From Ascaphus truei (lineage: Eukaryota; Chordata; Amphibia; Anura; Ascaphidae), in contig CM071573.1 of the NCBI GenBank assembly GCA_036426205.1, forward strand, positions 48,090,214-48,154,213: a stretch of 64,000 nucleotides of DNA, read 5' to 3'. Positions 27,201 through 42,200 of the stretch are shown in pieces; the first letter of the stretch is position 1; every line of letters starts with the position of its first letter. The notes under the pieces were generated by a model, which was not told the origin of the DNA, made no database searches, and was given only the letters and a program-made list of their open reading frames with translations. Both the position numbers and the translations under genes were made by a program.

Positions 27201-30200
27201 ACTGTGAGTAACCTATTTATGTTTTACCAATGACAGACAAATATCCCTTATTATATTGCACCTGTGGAGATGGGTGAATTGTTTTGGCGGTTTTTAATCT
27301 GCCTTGGATCGGGCAGTTGCTTTGGCTCGCAGATTTTCGCTGAGCAGTTTCAAAAAGGCAAATCCGCATTTTTAGAATTTTTTGTCTATCACTGACAATC
27401 AAAGCGGCGGATTCAAAATCCATAGGGGCCTATTCACTAAACTTAGATAAGTTCAGTGCATGGCTGAACGGGTTTGCATGTTCTTACCTCACTATAAGAA
27501 ATATGTGTCACAACGGTATTCACTATGAAAAATCCCATTTTTTATAGTGCGGTAAAAAAATGCAACATCGCTCTGCTTTGTGTGTTTCCACCCCGCCCCC
27601 CCCACCATACTTATCGCACGACTTGTGTTTGCTTAAACTGCAGCCTGGAAGAGTGGCACGGAGAGAGCTGCATCTCCCTGCACAGCTCTTACAGGCGATC
27701 GTGCAGTTTTAATGTTAATTTTAATAACATACAGTAGTATTGCAGCAGGGGGTCTCCTGAGCTGTACCGCATTCATTCCAGCCTCGGGGACCTCCTGCTT
27801 CACTACATACAGGCACCGGTATGGGGTGCCGGTAGCTCTTGTGCATTTAATGTCCTGGTCACGTGACGTGGTAGATTTAAACAATGCAAGGAGATACCAG
27901 CACCCCACACCAGAGCCTGTAAATCTGGAAGCAGGGGTCCCTGTGGATAAAGTGTAAGTAGTTCAGCTCCGGAGACCCCTTGCTTCAATACTCTGTTATT
28001 AAAATTAACATTAAAACACCTTCATTACCTTAGCGGCTAGCAGCTAAGGCAATGAAGATGTTAAGCTACAGTACCTGGTTTATTGGGAGGTGGGGGTGGG
28101 TTAATGGGGGTACTTGGCCCAGGGTGGGTGGTTAGGCCTACAAGGAAGCTTGTGGGAGGAGTTAATTCCTTCATTAACATAGCGGTGGTAACAGCTATGG
28201 TAATGAAGGGGTTCACTCCTCCCGCTACCCACCCGGTAAGCCTAACCACCCACTCTGGGCCAAGTGCCCCATTCACCCACCCCCTCTACCCCCAATAAAC
28301 ATTAAAATGCAACAACCCTACTACCCACTCAGTGTACCCCCCCCCTCCCAACCTCCGCCCCCAACATATACAGTACAATAATGGGCAACATTCCTATTAT
28401 CCACATCTGGATAATAGCTGATTTGCCCATTAAAAATAAAACATTAGCCAGCCCTCATAAAGTAAATTAAAGTTCTACTTACCCCTGCCAGGATGAAGAC
28501 TTCCCTCATCCTCATCACCGTCCTCTGCGTCCTGCTCGTCCTTTGTGGGCAGCAACATTGTTTTTTATTGTAAACTACTGACCACTAACTCCTTAATCAC
28601 CTTAGCTGTTAGTAACTGCTATAGTAATTAAGGGGTTACCCCCACTCCCCTGCTACCCACCTGGGAGGCCTAACCACCCTCCCCAGGGCAACTACCTCCA
28701 CCCCCTCTACATTGATTGTGACTGTGGTAAACCATGCCCACAATATGGGCATTGATTGCCATAATAACAATGAATGAGCAACCTAAAAAAAAAACACATA
28801 AAAAATACAATACATAACAATTAAATAAAAATAAACATTTGCCAAAAAATAGGCAAACAGGAACAAGTTCCAAAAATCGGTGCTCAGTAAACAAAGGGTA
28901 TATAAATCTCAATAAAGTCCTGAACGATGTACTGAGTTAGATGATAGATAAACTATAATGAAGCCTAGTGAGACTCATAAACCTAGTGTGCAATATGATC
29001 TCCTCCTATATGGGGACAAGTGTAGCATTCTATGATAGGGTATCAGACAGCCGTCTGGTAGAATGACAGTCCTGTATAATATACCACTAGGAAGAGGTCA
29101 CCCTGGAGTAGCCCTCATATAGTGGTCACAATCTCCAAATTCGCATGAGTATGAAGAAAAGAGTACTCACAGTTGATAGGCAGTTCATCCAATTGCGTGC
29201 ATCACGCTAAACGGTCAGTAAAGGAAATCTCCACAACATACTCTTGGACTCTTGCTCAAAACGCGTCAGAGTTTGCCTGTTTGTTCCCCATGTTGGTACC
29301 ATGGATTAAAGATTACTTTAAACCTAATTTTTGCTGATGTCTAGCCCCACTTTTTCACAGCTGTGCTCCGCTTTGTTCCTTGTGGAGATTTCCTCATTTG
29401 CCAAAAAATGCATTGCTTGTCACTGTGCTTATCTATACCCTGAAAGGGGCATAGCTGAGCACATTGGCAGTCAATGGGCAACCAAAAAAAAACCAACAAC
29501 AAAAAATGCAATTAAATAAAATACAACCAATGTGTTTCTTAACTTTGCTGGATTCACCCTCTGAATCCAACTCCGGCACCATCTCTCGATCCATGAAGAA
29601 ATGAAGAAATGCTCAAAAGCCTGATGCGCAGAACTCCATGATCATCTGTTGATTGAAGAGGAGTGTACGGTGAGTTCTTTACTTTTCTTTTTTCTTCTGT
29701 CTTCTCTTCTTTATAATGCGAAGGGGCCCGGATATGTTGTCCGATTGATGCATATACCATGTGATGGCTTCCGTTTTTTTAAAAACATTTTGCTGAAGGG
29801 ACATCATCTTAAAGGGAGGGAAGCATATACTACCTGATTGGCTGGCTTCTCTCCCTTTTTGATGATGTCACATCCTTAAAAAAAATGGAAGCTGTCACAT
29901 GGTACACCAACCAATCAGATTGGTGGTGTACTATTTCACACTCAAATGTGACATCACAGGCCTTATATAAGGCCTGTCTCATCTCATTTGAGCCCAAGAA
30001 GCTGTCAGGCAACATCTCCAGGTCCCTTTGGATTATAAAGAAGAGAAGACAGAAGAAAAGAGAAGGAAAGAATTTACCGGAGATGTCTTTTCAATCAACA
30101 GAGGACTATGGACTTCTGCACATCAACCTGTTGAGTGCATCGAGGGTGAACAGTTGGTGTCAGAGTAGGACCTAGGTGAATCCAGCAAAGGCAAGAAACA

Positions 30201-33200
30201 CATTGATTGTATTTTATTTAATTGTGTATTTTTTTAGGGTGCCCATTTATTGTCATTGTTGCAATCCATGCCCATATTGTGGGCATGGTTTACCACAGTG
30301 ACAATCAATGGGTAGAGGAGCTGGGGGTAGTTGCCCCAGGAAGGGTGGTTAGGCATCCCAGTGGGTAGCGGACGAGGGAGATTATCCCCTTATAGCAGTT
30401 ACTAACCGCTAAGGTGATTAAGAGGTTAGTGACTAGTAGTTCGTTTTTTTATTGTAATTTTGCTGCCGAGGAGAATATGGAGGAAGACAAGGGCAGCCTT
30501 TCTCCGAGCAGGGGTATGTAGAACTTTAATTTACTTTATGCTGGATGGCAAATGTTTTATTTTTAATGGGCAAATGCACTATTATCCAGAACTGGCTAAT
30601 AGGAATTTTGCCCATTATTGTACTGTATGTGTTAGGGTGTTAGGGTGTTAGGGTGTTGGGGGGGGGGGGAGATTTTTTTTTTTGTATTGCATTGTGATGG
30701 CATTTTGAATATGGGAAAGCGCTATTAGCCATGTTTGGCTAATAGCACTTTTGCCCATTCCAGTGTGGAGTTGTTGGGATAGGGAGTGGGTGAAGGCGGT
30801 TGTTGCCCCAGGATAGTGTTTACGCCTTGTGTGTGGGTAGCGTGAGGGGTTAACCCTTTCATTACCGTAGTGGTTGTAACCACTAAGGTAATAAAGGGGT
30901 TAACTTCTACTGCAACTTTCATGCAAGGCCTAAACACCCATCCCGGGGCAACTACCACCTCCACCCACACCCTGTACCAACAACAAAGCAGCGCTTACTA
31001 TTTAACCCCCCTCATTACCTTAGCGGTTAGCTGCTAAGGTAATAAAACTGTCTGTAATTGTATTTTTATTACATAGGATTTAATCCGGGGGTCTCCGGAA
31101 CTTAAATAAATATGCAGACCAGCTCCAAAGAGTGCCAGAGACCCCCGATATCAATCCTATGCAGTAAAAGTAAAAGAAACTCCTTGATATGCAAATCGCA
31201 ATTCTGATCTCGGCACCCTTTGGATTGCGAGAAAAGAATGCATGTTTTTATAGTTCAATATGTATATCAGAGTTTAGTGAATAGCAGTTGCTGGAAAAAA
31301 ATGCGAGTTTGGGCATTTTTTCAGCTAGTGCACTACTTGGTAAAGCCAGTATTATAGCTCGGTAAAAAGCTGTTTTAGTGCGAGATTGCCCTGTTATCGA
31401 AACCTTTGTGAATAGCTACACATGCAATATCACTCTAAAAGGGCACTTATAGTTTATTAATGCACTTATCGAAGTTTAGTGAATGAGCCCCCTAGAAAGA
31501 AAGGGGGGAAAGGGGAGGGAGGGAGTAAGAGAGAGGAAGGGTAGAATGAAGGGGAGCGTAGATTGAGATTGCGAGTGGGAGAGATAGAAAAGGGGAGGTG
31601 AGAGACAGTGGTCTGGAGACAGTACAGTGATTGAGGAGAAATACATGGGGAGAGAGGGGAAGGGGGAGAGAAATAGACTGAAAGAGAGGGGAAGAGGTGA
31701 GAGAGCGAGGACATGTTTATGTGAGAAGGGGGGTATAGGAGAAAAAGAGGGGGGGCTCACAGGGCCACTGATACAGGGGACCCAGGTGGAAACTCTTGTC
31801 CTAGGCCCCAGGTACGCTGTTGGCAGCCCTACTGACAACAAACACACCAATGCAACGAAGGACATCACACGTGACAGGCTTCTCAAATGGACAATGCTAG
31901 CTGAATGCACTATAGCTATTTAAGAGAAGTTATTCTGTACGTTTCCTTTTGTTGGTGGTATATTATTTGTTTTAATGTGTACATAAGGTTCATGCTAAGC
32001 TGCTTTTAGGGAGAACCATTTACAGTTACAACTCTCGTTTCTTCTGAGTATTCACTACGCATTGCAGCTACAGTACATCCAAGTTATTCAAGGTTTTGCC
32101 ATAGTGGTGGATGTTTCTGCCTCTACATTTAATGAATGAATCTGTTGTGAGAAGGTTACATTGAGTCCATGTCATATATGCAAATTACGTTTCTGCCTAC
32201 ACACGGCATGAAGCGGTTATAGAGCTATCTATTGACTGGAGTCAGACTGCTGAACCTAATGCATAAAAACAAAATACCAGTTATTATATTGATGTGTGTT
32301 CATCCTTGACTCCATTTATATTCACTTTATTTTTTTATAAATACTGTGTAGTATTTAAAGCTTCTCGGGGAGTCTTATTGTACATAGTCTACCAACAATA
32401 TTTGACTCAAACTGAAGTACTCTCGACACTCCATATAAAATCAGGTGCCAGCCAAGTGCTTTGCCAAGGGAGGAAAGCATTACTTGTATACAATTGCACA
32501 GCTTGGGTTGGGGTTACATACGGAATTATAGAGGTGAAAGGGGAGAAGAGAAAAAACAAGAAAGGTAGAATTGAAAATGTAAAGACAGATACATGATAAG
32601 GAGGTAAGATTGGAAGTGGAGCAGGTTCTGACCTTCAAGATCATGTAGGCGTCAGTGTCCCACTCTGGGGTGGTTGGGTTGTAATAGAGACCATTCATGA
32701 AGATCGGCTCTATCTTTAGGCAGGGGTCATCTCGTGGCTCCTCCAGGTAGTGGCCCTCATGGTTATATCCACTCAGGTCTTGAACAGGCAGCAGGTTGTA
32801 TACCTGGGAGGTAAGAGATAAGCAACTGGGACCTGGGCAGACTGCTTGTACTCAGGATCCCCAACCTACAAGTCATCCCACGCTGAGTAAAACAGGTTTA
32901 TACTGGGTTGATACAGTGATGCTGAGTGACCCTCTAAGTCTAATTCATACCGATTGTGCTGACAGTTCTGCCTCTGGTTTCATCAGCAGAACACTCTTAT
33001 CCACAGCTCGCAATGCACACAGGGAATTTGGTTCTGTGAGGAGATTGAGAGCAGCCTCTGAGCCAGGGAGAGCCTCGGTTGGGGAGAAAGAGAGCTTCAC
33101 CTAAAAGGAGAGAGGGAGCCAAAGAAAGAGCAGTGGTGATACAAAGTTGTTTAAGATTTCGAATAACAATCACAAAATATTAGCGATACCTGTTTTTCAG

Positions 33201-36200
33201 CTATAACTAAGAAATGGGAACTGGTGACATATTTAGGTTGCTGGTTTTAGAAAAAAAACTTTCAATTCTGTGTTACGTTAGTTAAGCCACTTTTACTTCT
33301 TATATTTCAGGTACAAAAAAAAATTAATAGATAGACTGTGGGGAAGTGAGTGATGTGCCTGTACAATGTACACTGGCAGAACTAAATAGGAATACAGGCA
33401 TACCTCGGTTTAAGGACACTCACTTTAAGTACACTCACGAGTTAGGACATAGCTCCCAATAGGCAAACGGCAGTTCACGCATGCGCCAGTTAGCACATCC
33501 TGAACAGCAAAACCTTTACCGAAGCTGTGCGCAGGCGGGGAGACTATAGAGCCTGTTACAAATACGTTATTTACATCAGTTATGCGCGTATCTGATGATT
33601 GCAGTACAGTACATGCATCGATAAGTGGGGGAAAAGGTAGTGCTTTAAGTTAAGTACATTTTCGCTTTACATACATGCCCTGGTCCCATTGCATATGTTA
33701 ATGCGGGGTATGCCTGTACATTATCCATACTACGTTTTGTTATACTTATAATTAGTATTCATTGCACTTTTCTCATTTACCCATATCCCTTTTCTTTTAT
33801 GTCATCTGGCAAAGGGCCTTTTTTTATGAAACAACTATACCATGGTGAGCTTTCTGGCATGAATAAGAGGTATATGAGTGTCTTGAAAACTCTGCTTCAC
33901 CTTGTTCACAAAGCACTTCTCCACCTTCAAGCTGATACTGTCGGCAAGGACCTCTCCACTGTCCAGAATCAAGTAAACCAGTATCTTGACCAAGGGAGCA
34001 GACTTAACACCAATGGGCAGGTCAATTAAAAGTTTTCCATGTGCCTCTGTACAGGAATGGGATTAAAACAAAGCCAACTCAACTTTAAGATCCCACAACT
34101 TACATTCTTCTTAAGAGCAAAGTATTTGTCTACATATTACATACATAGTAGAGGTTGAGAAAAGACATATGTTCATCAAGCCCAACCTATGCTAACTTTA
34201 AACATTAGATACTTATCCTATATTTGTATTTACAGTATTTTTATCCAGAGGAAAGCAAACAAAAAAAACCCAGTGAAATATCATCCAATGATGTCTGATA
34301 AGAGGAAAAATAAATTCCTTCCTCCTAATAATGAAGATTACTCCCTGGATCAACATCCTTCCCATGTTTACTTATTTGCTATATCCTTGTATAACTTTCC
34401 TTTATAAAAAGATGTCCAACTTTTTTGGAACATATCTATTGTATCTGCCATCACAGTCTCCATGGGTAATTAATTCCACATGTCAACTGCGGCATCGTGC
34501 CCAAAACTTTACTCCATATTCAAGGTGTGGTCCTACTAATGCTTTCTATAGGAGCATAATTATACTTCCCCTCCATCCATTCCCTGTTTAATGCAAGATA
34601 AGATCTTATTTGCCTTTGCAGCCACCATTGCTGCCTACGGTCTACAAGCACTCCTAAATCCTTCTCCATCAAGGATTCTCCTAATTTATCCCCATTTAAT
34701 TTGTAAGTCACCTGTTTGTTCTTGTTTCCCGAATGCATAACCTTGCATTTATCTGTATTAAACTACATCTGCCATTTACCTACCCAATTTCCAGTCTATC
34801 CAAATCCTTCTGGAGAGAAATCACATCCTGCTCTGATTTAACTACCTTACACAATTTAGTGTCATCAGCAAATATGGAGATTTTGGTCTTTATGCCAACC
34901 TCAAACTCATTAATAAAAAAGTTAAAAAGCAGATGTCCCAATACCGATCCTTGAGATACTCTAGTTACAACGTTAGCCCAGGGAAAAGGGAGACCAAAAA
35001 GCGCATCAGCACAAACGGAGCAGGAAGAACCCAGGACAAAAAAATGATTAAAAGGGCACTTTAATGTGGCAAAAGACCCATCCAATGCATTTCGAACGTC
35101 GCAGCGTTCTTTTTCAGATCCTTGAAAAGAACGCTGCGACGTTCGAAATGCATTGGATGGGTCTTTGCCACATTAAAGTGCCCTTTTAATCATTTTTTTT
35201 GTCCTGGTTCTTCCTGCTCCGTTTGTGCTGGTGCGCTTTTGGGTCTCCCTTTTCCCTGTATTGCATTTAGTAATCTGCACAGCCTGCCTGCCTGCCTGCC
35301 CTACCAGGATGTGAGTACTTGTATATTTTTCAGGGGAACCTGCCAATGAGACTGATGGTGAGTGGGTTGCACCACACACCACCTGTCTTCAGGAGGATAG
35401 TACCCATTATATGACACAATAGGTACTATATCAATTGTTAGTACCCTGGTACAGTGGTCTGGCTTATTATCATTTTGAGATATACCTGCATTTGAGCGCT
35501 TCAGCTATTTTCCATATTACAACGTTAGCCCAACCTGAACATTTAGCTCCTTAGCTAATAAAACTCTGTCACATTTGAATGTGGTCTGTAAACTGTTACA
35601 TACGCCTATAACCTATATTATCTTTAACTGTTCATGCAATGTCTTTAAATATAATGTATAACCGTGTTCATTGAATGTAACCATGTATTGTCATCATAAC
35701 TCTGGGCCCAGGGCATAATTGAAAACGAGAGGTAACTCTCAATCTAAAACATATTATAAATAAATAAATAAATAAGAACGCTTGGATGTATGCCATCGGA
35801 GCCAGCTGCTATTTTTACTTGTATTTTATCAAGCCACCTATGCACTTCTTCCTCCATTAACCAATTTCTGTTAATGTATAGGTTGTGCCTTCCTTTTGCG
35901 GCACTAATTTTGCAATTGAAAATTCCTTCCTGGTAAATATACAGTAGAGGTAAATAATTTGATTAATATCACTACTTTTTCCTTATCTTCAATCATTTGT
36001 CTGCCCATCTTACATGGAAAGGGTCTTATATTTTCTTTTCTAATCTGTTTGTTATTAAGGTACTTTAATAACTTTTTAGGGTTGAACTTACTTTCTGTTG
36101 CAATCCGTTTTTCATTTACATTTTTTGCTAATTTGATTGCCCTTTACAACTTTTGTTACATTCCTTATAATTCTGATATTATGCCTCCATCCTTTCTGAT

Positions 36201-39200
36201 TTTAAGTCTCAAAACGCCTTCCTCTTCTTGTCCATTTCCTCCTTTACCTGTTTATTTTGCCCCATTGGTTTAGACTGGTTTCTTTTATATTTATTTCCAA
36301 AGGGTAAACACTGATAAGTGTGCTTTTCTAACAATGTTTTAAAGACTGCTCATTTATCTTCTACATTTTTCCCTGTAAAAACATAAGCCCAATGTATTCT
36401 TTGTAGATTAGTCCTCAGTTTATTAAAATCTGCCTTTCTAGTTTAAAGTCTTTGTTGAACCCAAGTAATATGTTTTTTGGTCATTTATTTTAAATAAGAC
36501 CATGTTATTGTCACTGTTACTCAAAAGTTTCCAGACTTGAATATTTGTTATTACTTCTGCAGTGTTTGTTTATTCCAAATCCAGTATTGCCCCTTTCCTG
36601 GTTGGTACCTCAATAATTTGGGTCAGGTAATTGCTTTAAGCACCCCTAAAAAACTGTTTCATTTTGTTGTAATGCTAATCTCATTGCTAATGGGGAAAAA
36701 AATCCATAATTTGGCCCAACATTTCCTAGATAAACATGAAGGAAGATATGAAGATCTTCGCTTTAGAGACATAGAAGTGAGTCCCAGTGATCCCAGAAGG
36801 GGAGATAGAGATCTTAGGTTACTACACAGAGAGCAGTATTGGGTATATACAATATATAAAGCACAAAATGAATTCATTGAACTCAATCAATTTGTGAAAT
36901 TATGAACTATTTGATGTACATATATGCTACTGGATCGACTAGCAAATTGATGTGGTTAAATATTAGAGTGGTGTATCATGGAATAACAACATATATACCA
37001 TGTAATTGTGTTGTTGTAAAGTGGGAATGTGAGATGTTAGTATTGGAAGAATGGCTAGTTTAAGTAAGTTTTATTGGTGCATTTAAATACAATTTGATCC
37101 CTACCATCGAGACATCAATCATTCTCCATGCCAAAATACAATTATTTTGGGTTCATTTTTTACAATTATATACAGTATCAACAAGATTAGGAATAATGTG
37201 ATAATTGGTTAATATATTGCATTATCCTATGAATTTCCATGCCATTATTTATTAAATACACTGTTCTTTAGGTTGTTTATTGGGTTCAGGGGGTCATTCA
37301 TATCTGGCTTAATTTTCCTTCCGATTAGTGAGCTCATCCGACACACACACACACACACACACACACGCGCGCGCGTAACTATGAAACAAGGACTAATTGT
37401 AGTAAAGTATAAATGTAATACAATAAATAAATTGTTATGTAAAAACAAATCTTGTTATTAGTTCTTACTAGGAATTTATTCATTTTATTTTTTAAAGGGC
37501 GGGGCTTAGGGGTGGGTAGTAGATTTTTGGATGGCTTGTCAAGCACTGCTTATTTGTACTGTAATTTTTGTATCTGTATTACCCTATAATGTTGTGTGTG
37601 TACTGTTGTGCGTTGTGTCCCCGTGTGTGTTGTGTCACTGACTGAGCTTCCCCCACCAGCCCAAACTGAGCCTACCTGCGGGACCCCCCACGTGCCATAC
37701 CACGGGCCCCTCCATAACCAAAATTCCCCTCCATCACCGGTCCCTAACCGAGCAGGCAACCAAACCACCCCCCACCCCGGTGTCCTACCTTCCCAGCATT
37801 CTACCCTGTCCACCGCGGCCCGTCTGGAGCAGGTGCCTCCTCTGCTGCCGCCCGGTACAGCAGGCTGCAGGCCCCCCACGTGCCTTCCCTCCCCCCTCCA
37901 AATCCTCCTGCCCGGGCCCTAACAAAGTTGATCACCCAACTCCCCCCGTCCCCCACCCCCTGGCCCATACTGAATCCCCCCCAGGCCTTTTGTCACATTG
38001 GATGTAGCATTGGGTATCTCTGTTTTTTGTTGAAAATATTAAAATAAACAGATTGCATTGTAATGTTTTTTTCCGTATTAACAATAACAAGAAAACAGTT
38101 AAGTAAAAGTTTTGCGCTAAAAAAAATATTCCGTGGTAGGGGCGCTATATCCCTCCACCATACTCTATATGTCTATATATGCCACATCCAACTCCTACCA
38201 TCATTACACAATATCTTTATTTATTCGAAGACCACTTTACCTTCATTGGGAATTAATGCAACTGTATGCTTCCCCGACTTAACAATGCTCCCTTTTGCCA
38301 TTACCTGTAAAGAGAAGACAATAATTTAGAGGAACATCAGATGGTGCTGCAGGTCAGAATCAGTGTGAAGTACCAGAACGGAGTATTGGGAAAGGAGTCT
38401 GAATAATAATACCGTATTTATGTTCTAGAAACAGAAAGGCAGAGATGGTCAGACAATGGGAACTCAAGATAACACACATTTTAAAGGAAGTGGAACTGTA
38501 TGTTTCTAAAGTAGGGGTACTCCAAGTTTAAGATCAAAAGCAGTTTTACTCTGCACCCCCTAATACCATGGGAATTCCCCCACTGATTGCAAGGATGAGG
38601 AGCAATACTAGCTGTATGGCGGAAGATTGATACTGGAATTGCAATGAATATGCAAGGTCAGAGTGCCATAATAAAACTGTTTATGTGTGTGGGTGAGGGG
38701 TCAGTGCTTGAATATCATAAGCTGGGGACAGACTGCATTTCAGTGATAGTCCTTATTGCAGAGAATATTGAAAAGCAGGGAGGAGATAAGCACTCACCAG
38801 GTAATGGTACACTGCATTTTTTGACTCTCTGACACCCTCTGGAGTCAGAATATAATGCACCGTGATCTTCTCAGGGACCTGACACTCCAGAACCCTGTGT
38901 ATGGGCTGAATTTGTAGATAGCTTTTGCTCCGAGAGTAAAATTGGTTAATGCTTCGTGAATCCTCCTCATATGTTGGAGTCAGCCACCTCTGTCTGTGGC
39001 AGTAGTCTGTTGTAGCTCTTTGGTAACTGGCCTGTGTTAGAGATTAAAGTGTCAGCTCTTGTGATTATGAATTTAAAGGTACACTACACCATCCAATTTC
39101 GCAGTCCAACTTTACCATAAAACATCCAAGTATTAATAACAGAAAATATACAGCTTGGAGGATTGAAAGGAAAGGGGGAAAAGAATAAAAACTTGAAACT

Positions 39201-42200
39201 ACATACTGTACAGTAAGAGAATTCAAGACTGCTGGCTGTTGGGAGAGACGCAAGGGGATCCGAAATTTGAAAGCAAGTCAGGGATGTTATAGGGTGTGAG
39301 TTTTTGCAGTAACTGTGAAAATGGGCAGAGTGGGTGGGCCATATTGTTTTTATCTGCCATCTTTTTCTATCTTTCTAGTAGTATCTCTGAGCTGAGATAT
39401 CCTAAAATCTGTATATCTCCCTGTAACAGGGACTTATCACTGTTGGAGAGAAACTGCCTCTAAATTTAGCAGTGTGCTGGTTAATTGCACAGGCAATCAA
39501 CCAGACTGATTAGGACTGTTAGAAAAAGCCTGCTCTGAGAAACAGGAAGGAGATTCCTTAGCTCACAAGGGGGCTGACAGAAGAAAAAGGAGGGCTGTGT
39601 CCTGAGAGAAAGACACAAGGGGACCAGACTTCTATGCCTGGACCCTCAAGCAGACACCAACCCGGACACCACTGACCTGAAGGGTCACCTGCGTTAAGGT
39701 ACCGCTGAGACTTTGGTATGATAAGTGGGCATTGTATTGTATGTCTTTATTTATATAGTGCCATTAATGTACATAGCGCTTCACAGTAATAATACGCGAC
39801 AATCATATAAATAACAAATAATATAAATAACAGGCCATGAGAATAAGTGCTTCAGACATAAAAGTAACATTTAGGAAGAGGAGTCCCTACTCCGAAGAAC
39901 CTACAATCTAATTGGTAGGTAGGAAGAACGTACAGAGACAGTAGGAGGGCGTTCTGGTAAGTGCGTCTGCAGGGGCCAAGCTTTATGCATCATGCGTATA
40001 GTATTAGCCACGATGCTAGTCATATGCTTCTTTAAGCAAGTGTGTCTTAAAGGTGGATGGAGAGGGTGCTAGTCGGGTATTGAGGGGAAGGGCATTCCAT
40101 AGGTGCGGGGCAGTCAGTGAGAAAGGTTTAAGGCGGGAGAGGGCTTTAGATACAAAGGGGGTAGAGAGAAGACATAATTGAGAAGAACGCAAGAGTTGGG
40201 ATAGTACATAGCGAGAAATTAGGGCTGAGATGTAAGGAGGGGTAGAAGAGTGTAAAGCTTTAAAAGTGAGCAGGAGAATTGAGTGTGAGATGTGGGATTT
40301 GATCGGAAGTCAGGAAAGTGATTTCAGCAGGGGAGACACTGAGACAAATCTAGGAAAGAGTAAAGTGATTCTGGCAGCAGCGTTTAGGATAGATTGTAGG
40401 GGAGACAGGTGAGAGGCAAGAAGGCCGGACAGCAGGAGGTTACAGTAATCAAGGTGGGATAGAATGAGGGCCTGAGTCAGAGTTTTAGCAGTCGAGCAAC
40501 AGAGGAAAGGGCGTATGTTTGTGATATTGCGGAGGAAAAAGCGACTGGTTTTAGAAACGTTTTGAATGTGATAGAGGAGTCGAATGTGACCCCTGGGCAG
40601 CGTGTTTGGGCTACTGGGTGAATTATAGTACTTACAACAGTATTGTGGAAGGAGGTAGTAGGGCCAGGTTTGGGAGGAAGTATGAGGAGCTCTGTTTTTG
40701 CCATGTTAAGTTTAAGGCGGCAGAGGGCCATCCAGGGCTTTTCCCCCCAGCCTTGCAGAGAGTGACTGGGGAAGTTAACCCTTACACAGGGATAGGCGTT
40801 TATTGTTTTATGTATATTTTTGGTTGCTGTATTGTTAAAAGGAACAGGCAATAAAGCCTTATTTTAATTTCACCTTAAAACGGTCTCCATTGCATACCTC
40901 TGCACACATCTCTTACACTTCCAAATGTGGATTTTTACAGTGCTAATCCTAGAGGTCTCTCACCCTTATATTAATAGATGATTGCTGGAAGGAAGTGGTG
41001 TTGATGGAGAACTCGGCTGTTCCGTCCTTCCCTGTGATGTAGGTGTAATTCGTTCCTTCGTACCCAATGTAAATTACCACTGTCTCATTGCTGATTGGCT
41101 TCCCAGCTGCATCCTCCAGAAAAACCTGCAAGTTAAGGGTGTGATGTCATCAGTGCTGTTAGGAAAGACTTAGCACAGTGGAATAAAACTGGTGTAAAAC
41201 ACAGCACCAGGCGCCTCAAGGAAAAATATCGGATTGCTTTCAAAAGGATTGTTTACATTGATCTGATTCTGTTCTCTGCTGACCCCCTCTATGTCAGTAG
41301 TTTCTGTTGGCAAGTGATCCTCTCCCAGCCAGCATCTGTACCCACCTGCCCAAATAGGGGGATACCGTGCTTGTAGTGGGAGTCCACTTCTTTGAACGAC
41401 ACCTTAGCAATGGTGCTTCTGATTTCAGAAGAACCCTCACCCGTCAGCTCCACACCTGCCAAAGAGATCCTCATCAACATCCAGCGTCTCTATCTTCTGA
41501 CCCCCTCTTATATCTGCTGCAGCTTATGCCACCGCACCTATTTTTCTCTTCTTCATATCTTCACCTCCCCTCTGTCCTGCCTTTCTCTCATCTGTTATCT
41601 TCCCTTTCCTTATTTTACACCTCTCTTATTTTCCTCCCATTCTGATTTCTCTCTTCCTTTGTACTTTTCCTCCTTCCTCTCACTCGTTCTACAGTATTTG
41701 TCTCCCTCTTTCACCTGTCCCATCCTCTGTTATTTTGGCTGATGCTTTGATTTTCATCTCATATCCTGTTCGTTTCATCTGGAAGACTTTTGTTTTCACC
41801 ACTTCTGAAAAGCAGCCATTACTATCAGCCTGAAAAAATGAGAAAGTTACCAGTCATAGAGGATTATGTCCATATTCTTACTGTACCTCTGTTCTCTGAG
41901 CTGCCCAATGCTAGTGCTCTTAGACTCTGCACGTCTGTGCACTAAGCATTTCACTGCTAGAGGTACTCACTTGATGGGATAGCTCCTCGCACACAGAGTT
42001 CTCCTCCCCTGGACATTGAGAATAGCTTTGTGTGAACATTCTGCAGACACGGACATTGATCAAACCTGAGACGGGTTTGCCATATGTGTATCTGGCAAGG
42101 AGAACATACATGTTAGCTTTCTCTCTGCAGACACATGCAGAACATTCGTTTTGCAAATCTGCCTACTGACTTCCACTATATCAACTCCTTTCTTCTAGCA

